Below, piece after piece: positions 1 through 6,008 of a DNA stretch of 7,688 bases; the first letter of the stretch is position 1; every line of letters begins with the position of its first letter. Under the pieces are notes generated by a model, which saw only the letters and a program-made list of their open reading frames with translations, made no database searches and had not been told where the DNA came from. Source of the stretch: Pseudomonadota bacterium (GTDB taxonomy: Bacteria > Pseudomonadota > Alphaproteobacteria > Rhizobiales > Devosiaceae); assembly GCA_023390785.1 (NCBI GenBank), contig JAEWCE010000136.1, forward strand, positions 1 through 7,688. Reading direction: 5' to 3'. A program made the position numbers and the translations under genes.

Positions 1-1266
1 GCTCCTGCCATCGCCCCCGTGCCGCCGCCGCGCGCCGCCTCCAAATCCGAACCGCAACCCGCAGCCGCGGAAAAGGCCGGCTCGTCGCTGCGCGTCGCCG
101 CCGAGCGCCTCGACGAACTGATGGATCGTGTCGGCGAGCTGGTCATCGCCCAGGCGCGGCTGACCCAGATCGCCGCGCAATCCTCGGACAGCAATCTGAA
201 GACCATCGCCGAGGAACTGGAACGGCTTTCCTCCGGCCTGCGCGACACCACCATGGGCATCCGCATGGTGCCCATCGGTACGCTGTTCGCCCGTTTTCGC
301 CGTCTCGTGCACGATGTCAGCCGCGACCTCGGCAAGGACATCGAGTTCATCACCTCCGGCGAGGACACCGAGCTCGACAAGACCGTGATCGAAAAGCTCG
401 CCGATCCGCTAGTCCACCTCATCCGCAACTCCATGGACCACGGCCTCGAGCCCGCGGCGGCACGCCGCGCCGCCGGCAAGCCGGCGCGCGGCACCGTCCG
501 CCTCTCCGCCGTCTATGCCGGCGCCGAAGTGGCGATCTCGGTAAGCGACGACGGTGCCGGTCTCGACGCCGCGCGCATCCGCGCCAAGGCCGAGGAGAAC
601 GGCATCATCACCCACGACGCCAAGCTCAGCGACCAGGAGCTCCACAATCTCATCTTCGCCCCGGGCTTTTCGACCGCCAGCGAAATCACCGCCCTCTCGG
701 GGCGCGGTGTCGGCATGGACGTGGTCAAGCGCACCATCGACGGGCTGCGCGGCACCATCGATCTCAGCACCCGCCCCGGCGAGGGCACCACGCTGACGCT
801 GCGCCTGCCGCTCACCCTCGCCATCATCGACGGCATGCTGGTGCGGGTCGGCAATGGCCGCTACACCATTCCGCTCGCCGCCGTGGAAGAGTGTGTCGAG
901 CTGCCGGCCGAGGCCGTCGGCAGCGCCCGCGGCCGCAGCTTCCTCGACATCCGTGGCGCGCTGGTGCCGTTCGTGCGCCTGCGCGACGTCTTCAACACCC
1001 CCGGCGCGCCCGACGCGCACCAGAAGGTGGTGATCGTCTCCTCGGGGGAGGGACGCGTCGGTCTCGTGGTCGACCAGATCATCGGTAACAACCAGACCGT
1101 CATCAAGCAGTTGAGCAAGCTGCACGCCACGCTCAAGGCCTTCTCCGGCGCCACCATCCTGGGCGACGGCACCGTCGCGCTCATCCTCGACACCGTCCAC
1201 CTCGTGGGCATGGGCCAGGACCTCGAGAACAAGTTCAAGCCCGCCGAAGCGGGGAGGGCCGCATGA
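1..1266 (+). CDS. cheA: Chemotaxis histidine kinase CheA, 5'-truncated by the window edge
   Basis: CheA autophosphorylates in response to chemoreceptors and passes phosphate to CheY and CheB in the cytoplasm. The frame is open from base 1, so the N-terminal Hpt (P1) and regulator-binding (P2) parts lie upstream; the first visible stretch is an Ala/Pro-rich linker. The dimerisation domain P3 covers about 88-276 (LRVAAERLDELMDRVGELV). The ATP-binding domain P4 follows, with N box LIRNSMDHGLE (418-450), G1 box DDGAGLD (547-567), F-box region APGFST (about 658-675) and G2 box GRGVGMD (700-720). A CheW-like P5 domain fills the C-terminus from about 820. All the nucleotide-binding boxes look intact, so an active kinase is expected. 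The phosphorylated histidine cannot be checked here. The stop TGA overlaps the next gene's start as ATGA. Family assignment is very secure; which CheA paralogue this is cannot be told. Confidence 0.97.
   Translation, partial: APAIAPVPPPRAASKSEPQPAAAEKAGSSLRVAAERLDELMDRVGELVIAQARLTQIAAQSSDSNLKTIAEELERLSSGLRDTTMGIRMVPIGTLFARFRRLVHDVSRDLGKDIEFITSGEDTELDKTVIEKLADPLVHLIRNSMDHGLEPAAARRAAGKPARGTVRLSAVYAGAEVAISVSDDGAGLDAARIRAKAEENGIITHDAKLSDQELHNLIFAPGFSTASEITALSGRGVGMDVVKRTIDGLRGTIDLSTRPGEGTTLTLRLPLTLAIIDGMLVRVGNGRYTIPLAAVEECVELPAEAVGSARGRSFLDIRGALVPFVRLRDVFNTPGAPDAHQKVVIVSSGEGRVGLVVDQIIGNNQTVIKQLSKLHATLKAFSGATILGDGTVALILDTVHLVGMGQDLENKFKPAEAGRAA
1251..1258 (+). promoter_or_regulatory. Shine-Dalgarno of the first cheW
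   Basis: The purine run GGGGAGGG lies inside the last codons of cheA. Its GGAGG core (1253-1257) is 5 bases from the ATG at 1263 and 8 bases from the second, adjacent in-frame ATG at 1266. Either could be the start; the 1266 ATG has slightly more usual spacing, while the 1263 ATG gives the coupled ATGA overlap. Confidence 0.7.
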
Positions 1267-1757
1267 TGCAGACCGAATCCGGCGCCATGCGCGCGCTCAC
1301 CCTCCGCCTTCAGGACGAGATTTTCGCCATCGAGGCCGGCAGCGTGCGCGAGATCCTCGATCTCGTGCCGATCACCGAGGTGCCCAACGCCCCCGCCTTC
1401 GTCGGTGGCCTCATCAACGTCCGCGGCCGCGTCGTGCCGCTCGCCGATCTGCGCGTCATGTTCGACATGGACCGCCCGCCGCCCGACGAGGATACCCGCA
1501 TCGTCGTGGTCGAGATCGACATCGACGGCGAGCCCACCGTCGCCGGCATCCTGGCCGACAAGGTGCACGACGTGACCGACATCGACGCCGCCGTCATCCA
1601 GGACGCGCCGCGCGTCGGCATGCGCTGGCGGCCCGAATTCGTCCGCGCCATCGGGCGCCGCAACGGCGATTTCGTCGTCATTCCCAACCTGGAACGCATT
1701 TTTGAAACTCAGGGGCGCAGAAGCGCTTCATCGGCCGAGGAGAGGGCTGCATCATGA
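1263..1757 (+). CDS. cheW: Chemotaxis coupling protein CheW (first copy)
   Basis: CheW is a small cytoplasmic scaffold that links receptor tips to the P5 domain of CheA. The product is 164 residues, normal for the family, and is a single CheW domain. A strand pattern starts near residue 11 (ALTLRLQDEIFAIEAGSVRE), followed by REILDLVPITEVPNAP, the core GGLINVRGRVVPLADLR (about 48-64) with the conserved NVRG arginine at residue 54, and a C-terminal IGRRNGDFVVIPNLERIF. A polar tail of about 15 residues (GRRSASSAEERAAS) extends past the domain. It overlaps cheA upstream and the MCP gene downstream, both as ATGA, so it should be translationally coupled to both. ATG codons at 1263 and 1266 are alternative starts. 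The second CheW in this operon is clearly divergent from it, so this is not a recent duplication. Confidence 0.96.
   Translation: MMQTESGAMRALTLRLQDEIFAIEAGSVREILDLVPITEVPNAPAFVGGLINVRGRVVPLADLRVMFDMDRPPPDEDTRIVVVEIDIDGEPTVAGILADKVHDVTDIDAAVIQDAPRVGMRWRPEFVRAIGRRNGDFVVIPNLERIFETQGRRSASSAEERAAS
1739..1746 (+). promoter_or_regulatory. Shine-Dalgarno of the MCP gene
   Basis: GGAGAGGG sits within the 3' end of cheW, 7 bases before the ATG at 1754, and fixes that start. The first MCP codons (ACA, CTT, AAG, CTT) are less GC-rich than the rest of the window, which would reduce mRNA structure at the start site. Confidence 0.7.
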
Positions 1758-3475
1758 GACTTACACTTAAGGTCAAGCTTGGCGTCACCTTTGCCGTCGT
1801 CGTCGCACTGTCGGCAGCCAGCATGTTCATCGCCATCCAGAACATGGACGCCATCAAGCGCTCGCTCGACAGCATCGTCACCGACGATTTCGCCGGCGTC
1901 GAAGCGGCCAGCACCATCGAGAAGGCGGTTGCCAACATCGCCAAGGATGAGCGCGACCTCATCCTGTCGCGCAGCGCCAGCCAGAGCCAGTCGCTGGCGC
2001 AGAGCATCGACACCGGCAAGGCCGCCGTCGACGGCGCCATCAAGAGCCTGCTCGATATGGCCCAGAGCAAGGAAGAGACCGACCAGATCAACGCCTTCGT
2101 GCCGGTCTGGCAGCGCTTCACCGGGGTCGAAGCGCAATTGCGGCAGCTGACGGCGCAGACCTCCTCGGGCATGGGCGTCGACAGCGCCAACATCACCCGC
2201 GCCGAAGACCTCATTGCCCAGGAAGGCGCTGAGGCCAGCCGCGAACTGACGCAGGACCTCGACGCCATCGTCAAGCACAACGACGCATCGGTCGATACCT
2301 CCAAGACCGAAGCGGATCAGCTCTACGACCAGTCCTTCATGCTGCTCATCGGGCTGCTGATCGGCTCGGCCGCCATCGCCGCCATCGCCGCGATCTGGAT
2401 CGTGGTTTCGATCTCGCGCGCCGTCGGCAGCGCCCTCCGCCTTGCCAACGCGGTCGCCGGCGGCGATCTCAATGCCAGCGCCAGGGTATCGGGCAACGAC
2501 GAGATCAAGGATCTGATCGATGCCCTCAATTCCATGACCCGCAAGCTGCGCGAAGTGGTGTCGGAAGTGGCCAGCGCCACCCGCAACGTCGCCTCGGGCA
2601 GCCAGGAGCTCTCGGCCACCGCTGAACAATTGAGCCAGGGTGCCACCGAGCAGGCCTCGTCCACCGAAGAGGCCTCGGCCTCGATGGAAGAAATGGCCGC
2701 GACCATCAAGCAGTCGGCCGACAATGCGTCGCAGACCGAAAAGATCGCGCGCCAGTCGGCGGCCGACGCGCTGGCCTCGGGTGAAGCGGTCAACAAGGCC
2801 GTCATCGCCATGCAGACCATCGCCGAAAAGATCATGGTTGTGCAGGAGATCGCCCGCCAGACCGACCTGCTGGCGCTCAACGCCGCGGTGGAGGCGGCAC
2901 GCGCCGGCGAGCACGGCCGCGGCTTTGCCGTCGTCGCCTCGGAAGTGCGCAAGCTCGCCGAGCGCAGCCAGACGGCGGCGGCCGAGATTTCGACCCTGTC
3001 CGGCACCACCGTCGAGGCCGCCCGCTCTGCCGGCGACATGCTGCAGAAGCTCGTTCCCGACATCCAGCGCACCGCCGAGCTCGTCGAGGAGATTTCGGCC
3101 GGCGCCCGCGAGCAGAATGCCGGCGCCGCGCAGATCAACACCGCCATCCAGCAGCTCGACAAGGTCACCCAGCAGAACACCTCGGCCGCCGAAGAGATGT
3201 CGGCCACCTCCGAGGAGCTGGCGAGTCAGGCCGAGCAGCTGCAGGCCTCGATCAGCTATTTCCGCCTCGACGAACGCGGCCAGGGCGCCGAGGCCGACAT
3301 GCCGGTGCTGCACAAGCCGGCATCCGACGGCAAGCTGCGCAAGCAGGTGCTCGCCGCGGCGCCGCACATGGCGCGCGCCGCGCGGAAGTCGGCCGGCTCG
3401 GGTGGCTTCGAGCTCGATCTCGACGACGGCCATGACGACCTCGACGACGATTTCACCCGCCGCAATGTGGCGTGA
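1754..3475 (+). CDS. Transmembrane methyl-accepting chemotaxis protein with four-helix-type sensor
   Basis: This 573-residue chemoreceptor signals through CheW to CheA. A short positively charged N-terminus is followed by transmembrane helix 1 (about 8-28), a helical periplasmic sensor (about 29-194, resembling the four-helix-bundle 4HB_MCP type, including AKDERDLILSRS), transmembrane helix 2 (about 195-219), HAMP (about 220-271, with GGDLN), then the long coiled-coil signalling domain. The hairpin tip is textbook: ARQTDLLALNAAVEAARAGE (367-386) followed by HGRGFAVVASEVRKLAERS. Glutamate/alanine-rich segments at about 303-320 and 475-489 are likely CheR/CheB methylation regions. The HAMP has SRAVG where a proline is usual after the arginine. 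The protein ends in a flexible, strongly acidic tail (GGFELDLDDGHDDLDDDF, then TRRNVA) and lacks the NWETF-like CheR-docking pentapeptide. The ligand cannot be predicted. Its place inside the operon suggests it is a cognate receptor of this CheA. Confidence 0.97.
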   Translation: MRLTLKVKLGVTFAVVVALSAASMFIAIQNMDAIKRSLDSIVTDDFAGVEAASTIEKAVANIAKDERDLILSRSASQSQSLAQSIDTGKAAVDGAIKSLLDMAQSKEETDQINAFVPVWQRFTGVEAQLRQLTAQTSSGMGVDSANITRAEDLIAQEGAEASRELTQDLDAIVKHNDASVDTSKTEADQLYDQSFMLLIGLLIGSAAIAAIAAIWIVVSISRAVGSALRLANAVAGGDLNASARVSGNDEIKDLIDALNSMTRKLREVVSEVASATRNVASGSQELSATAEQLSQGATEQASSTEEASASMEEMAATIKQSADNASQTEKIARQSAADALASGEAVNKAVIAMQTIAEKIMVVQEIARQTDLLALNAAVEAARAGEHGRGFAVVASEVRKLAERSQTAAAEISTLSGTTVEAARSAGDMLQKLVPDIQRTAELVEEISAGAREQNAGAAQINTAIQQLDKVTQQNTSAAEEMSATSEELASQAEQLQASISYFRLDERGQGAEADMPVLHKPASDGKLRKQVLAAAPHMARAARKSAGSGGFELDLDDGHDDLDDDFTRRNVA

Positions 3476-3488
3476 CGGGACGGTCCGA

Positions 3489-3965
3489 ATGGCGCAGGCA
3501 ACCCAATACGTGACCCTTGGGGTCGGCGACGAGCTGTTCGCCGCCCCCGTCGAGAGTGTGCAGGAAATCCTCGACATGCGGCCCATCGCCCGCCTGCCGC
3601 AGGCCCCGGCCAATCTGCTCGGCATGATCGACGTGCGCGGGCAGGGGATCGCCGTGCTCGATCTGCGCCTGACCCTTGGGCTCGAGCCGGCGGCGGATAC
3701 GCCCAATACCCGCATCATCGTGCTCGCGGTCACCGCTGCCGGCGCCCGCCACACGGTGGGCCTGCGCAGCGACCGGGTCATCGAGGTCACCGTGCTCGAC
3801 AGCCCCGAGCTCGAGCCGCGGCCGACGGTGCGCGGGCGCTGGAGCGGCGACAGCATCGCCGGCATCGGCCGCCGCAACGGCCAGTTCGTCACTGTGCTCG
3901 ACCTCGACCACCTGCTCGGCGATCTGCAACTGCCCGAAACGGCGACGGGCGCCAGGGCGGCATAG
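3489..3965 (+). CDS. cheW: Chemotaxis coupling protein CheW (second copy)
   Basis: This is a single-domain CheW of 158 residues. It shows VTLGVGDELFAAPVESVQ (8-25), EILDMRPIARLPQAP, the core LLGMIDVRGQGIAVLDLR (43-60) with conserved arginine 50 in DVRG, and the C-terminal GIGRRNGQFVTVLDLDHLL. It shares the family pattern and the unusual IGRRNG-FV ending with the first CheW but differs at most other positions. The chosen ATG at 3489 is 13 bases after the MCP stop and has only a weak purine stretch (GGGACGG, 3477-3483). An in-frame ATG at 3465 would overlap the MCP end and add eight residues (MWRDGTVR) that are not CheW-like, so it is less likely. Two CheW proteins flanking one MCP gene suggest either dosage for array building or different receptor/kinase preferences; that is inference. 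Confidence 0.95.
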   Translation: MAQATQYVTLGVGDELFAAPVESVQEILDMRPIARLPQAPANLLGMIDVRGQGIAVLDLRLTLGLEPAADTPNTRIIVLAVTAAGARHTVGLRSDRVIEVTVLDSPELEPRPTVRGRWSGDSIAGIGRRNGQFVTVLDLDHLLGDLQLPETATGARAA

Positions 3966-3980
3966 GCCGCCGGGCCCGCT

Positions 3981-3984
3981 GGAG
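3981..3984 (+). promoter_or_regulatory. Shine-Dalgarno supporting the GTG start of cheR
   Basis: GGAG lies 8 bases before GTG 3993. The nearby ATG at 3988 is in another frame that soon ends and gives no CheR sequence, so the GTG is the supported start. Confidence 0.6.
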
Positions 3985-3992
3985 TTGATGTT

Positions 3993-4877
3993 GTGCCTCT
4001 TGCCTTGCGTAAGCCGGTCCTGCCTCCCGAGGAGGACACCGAGGATCACCTCAGCGGCGTCGATTTCGGCCGCCTCTCGAGCCTGATCGGTGACGAGGTC
4101 GGCATCAAGCTGCCGCCGGCCAAGCGGCTGATGGTCGAGGGTCGGCTGCGCAAGCGAGTCCGTGCGCTCGGCCTCACCGGCTTCGACGACTACTGCGATT
4201 TCCTGTTCCGGCGCGGCGGCCTCGAGAAAGAGCGGCGCTACCTCATCAATGCCGTCACCACCAACAAGACCGACTTCTTCCGCGAGCCCGAGCACTTCAC
4301 CCTGCTCGAGCAGCGTCTGGTGCCCGCCCTGCTCGCCGCCCGCGCCGGCGAGCGCCAGCCGCTGCTCAAGGTGTGGAGCGCCGCCAGCTCCACCGGCGCC
4401 GAGGCCTACACCCTCGCCATGGTGCTTAGCGATCTGCGCGCCGACCGCGGCGATTTCCGCTTCGCCATCCTCGGCACCGACGTGTCGACCGCCGTCCTCG
4501 CCCAGGGCCAGCGTGCCGTCTATCCGGCCGAAATGATCGCCCCGGTGCCGCCGGAAAAGCAGTCGCGCTACGTCATGCGCGCCCGGCGCCCGGGCATCCG
4601 CCCGGAAGTGCGCATGGCCCCGGAGATCCGCCGCGTCGTGCGCTTCGCCCATCTCAATCTGATGGACCCCAGCTACCCCTTCGACCACGACGTCGACGTG
4701 ATCTTCCTGCGCAACGTGCTGATCTATTTCGAAAAACGCGACCAGGAAGCCGTGATCGGCCGCCTCATCGAACATTTACGACCTGGGGGTTATCTGGTGC
4801 TCGGACACTCTGAATCGATGGTCGGCACGACCATCAGCATGCGCCAGGTCGCCCCGGCCGTGTTCCAGAAAACGTAA
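3993..4877 (+). CDS. cheR: Chemoreceptor glutamate methyltransferase CheR
   Basis: CheR transfers methyl groups from S-adenosylmethionine to receptor glutamates, giving adaptation against CheB. The 294-residue product has the helical CheR N-terminal domain (about 22-90) and the SAM-dependent methyltransferase domain. Visible motifs are TTNKTDFFRE (89-98), the SAM-binding loop VWSAASSTGAEAYTLAM (127-143), LGTDVSTAVL (160-169) with the acidic residue 163, DVIFLRNVLIYFE (235-247) and LRPGGYLVLGHSES (262-275). The SAM loop reads STGAEAY where enterobacterial CheR has STGEEPY; the second glutamate is kept, so activity is expected. The GTG start has GGAG upstream and gives a length normal for the family. 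It follows the second cheW by 27 bases, with no hairpin that looks like a terminator. There is no C-terminal TPR or other extension. Confidence 0.96.
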   Translation: MPLALRKPVLPPEEDTEDHLSGVDFGRLSSLIGDEVGIKLPPAKRLMVEGRLRKRVRALGLTGFDDYCDFLFRRGGLEKERRYLINAVTTNKTDFFREPEHFTLLEQRLVPALLAARAGERQPLLKVWSAASSTGAEAYTLAMVLSDLRADRGDFRFAILGTDVSTAVLAQGQRAVYPAEMIAPVPPEKQSRYVMRARRPGIRPEVRMAPEIRRVVRFAHLNLMDPSYPFDHDVDVIFLRNVLIYFEKRDQEAVIGRLIEHLRPGGYLVLGHSESMVGTTISMRQVAPAVFQKT

Positions 4878-4889
4878 GACGTAAACTGA

Positions 4890-6008
4890 ATGCCCAAGAT
4901 CCGCGTCCTCATCGTCGACGATTCCGCCTCGGTGCGCACCACGCTGAGCGAGATCATCGCCGCCGATCCCGACCTCGAGGTCATGGCCACCGCCTCCGAC
5001 CCCTATGTCGCGGTCGAGCGCATCCGCCACGAAGTCCCCGACGTCATCTTCCTCGATGTGGAAATGCCGCGCATGGACGGGCTCACCTTCCTGCGCAAGC
5101 TGATGTCGCAGCGGCCCATTCCCGTCGTCATCTGCTCCTCGCTTGCCGAAGCCGGCTCCGACACGCTCATGCAGCTGCTCGAGGCCGGCGCCGTCGATGT
5201 CGTCGCCAAGCCGCGTGTCGATACCAGCCAGTTCCTGATCGAATCGAGCATGCGCATCTGCGATGCCGCCCGCGCCGCCGCGCATGCCAAGCTCAAGGGC
5301 ATCAGCAAGCCCGCGCCGCAATTGCGCGTCGAGGCCAAGCTCACCGCCGACGCCGTGCTGCCGCCGCTCAGTGCGGCCCGCGCCGCCTCGCTCAGGGCGA
5401 GCATGCCCGTGACCGAGCCGATCATCGCCATCGGCGCCTCGACCGGCGGCACCGAGGCCCTGCGCGAGCTGCTGGAAGCGCTGCCGCCGCCGACGCCCGG
5501 GATCGTCATCGTCCAGCACATGCCGGAAAAGTTCACCAACGCCTTCGCCCGCCGCCTCGACACCCTCTGCCCGATGGACATCAAGGAAGCCGCGCACGGC
5601 GACCAGGTGGTGCCCGGCCGAGTGCTCATCGCCCCCGGCAACCAGCACATGGTGCTCCGTCGCACCGGCTCGCGCTACACCGTCGAAATCCTCGAAGGCC
5701 CGCACGTATCGCGCCACCGCCCTTCGGTCGATGTGCTGTTCCGCTCCGTCGCGCAGGCCGCCGGCCGCAACGCCATGGGCGTCATCCTCACCGGCATGGG
5801 CGACGACGGCGCCCGCTCGCTGCTCGAAATGCGCCAGGCCGGTGCCTACACGGTCGCGCAGGACGAAGACAGTTCCGTGGTCTTCGGCATGCCCAAGGAA
5901 GCCATCGAGCGCGGCGCCGCCATGAAGGTGCTGCCGCTGGGCCGCATCGCCGCCGACCTCCAGGCCTGGGCCCGCGCCGCAGGCGAACCGCGCGCCGCCA
6001 GCCGATGA
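4890..6008 (+). CDS. cheB: Chemotaxis response regulator and protein-glutamate methylesterase CheB
   Basis: CheB removes receptor methyl esters (and often deamidates glutamines) when phosphorylated by CheA. The 372-residue protein has an N-terminal receiver domain (about 3-125) with acidic pair D10/D11, phosphoacceptor D56 in FLDVEMPRMDG, the serine of VICSS and lysine 107 in AKPR. A linker of about 50 residues, rich in Ala, Lys and Pro, leads to the methylesterase domain (about 176-362). Its catalytic triad is complete: S184 in GASTGG, H210 in VQHMPEKF and D306 in GMGDDGA, with the same 26- and 96-residue spacings as enterobacterial CheB. All residues needed for both activities are present. 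The ATG is 12 bases after the cheR stop, in an AT-richer stretch without a clear Shine-Dalgarno. The stop overlaps the next start as ATGA. Confidence 0.97.
   Translation: MPKIRVLIVDDSASVRTTLSEIIAADPDLEVMATASDPYVAVERIRHEVPDVIFLDVEMPRMDGLTFLRKLMSQRPIPVVICSSLAEAGSDTLMQLLEAGAVDVVAKPRVDTSQFLIESSMRICDAARAAAHAKLKGISKPAPQLRVEAKLTADAVLPPLSAARAASLRASMPVTEPIIAIGASTGGTEALRELLEALPPPTPGIVIVQHMPEKFTNAFARRLDTLCPMDIKEAAHGDQVVPGRVLIAPGNQHMVLRRTGSRYTVEILEGPHVSRHRPSVDVLFRSVAQAAGRNAMGVILTGMGDDGARSLLEMRQAGAYTVAQDEDSSVVFGMPKEAIERGAAMKVLPLGRIAADLQAWARAAGEPRAASR

Noticed and set aside
2374..2397. Short tandem-like repeat of GCCATCGCC units
   Set aside because: It encodes the Ala/Ile-rich second transmembrane helix of the MCP and is explained by codon use, not a DNA repeat element.
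2640..3488. + strand frame open upstream of the second cheW, which could be read as a long N-terminal extension or fusion
   Set aside because: The region encodes the MCP signalling domain in another frame; the extension is Pro/Arg/Ser-rich shadow sequence. CheW homology begins just after the ATG at 3489.
3465..3488. Alternative start ATG 3465 for the second cheW, overlapping the MCP stop
   Set aside because: It adds eight residues with no CheW character. The start at 3489 has a weak purine stretch in front and gives a standard length, though 3465 is not strictly excluded.
3966..3992. GC-rich palindrome CGGGCCCG in the cheW-cheR gap as a possible terminator
   Set aside because: The dyad is only 8 bases with no loop and no T-run, and the next gene continues the operon after 27 bases.
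1709..4039. Very long open frame on the minus strand (776 codons) across mcp and cheW
   Set aside because: It is an antisense shadow of GC-rich coding sequence: the + strand there encodes an intact MCP and CheW, while the minus product is low-complexity Gly/Arg/Asp/His-rich with no recognisable domain.
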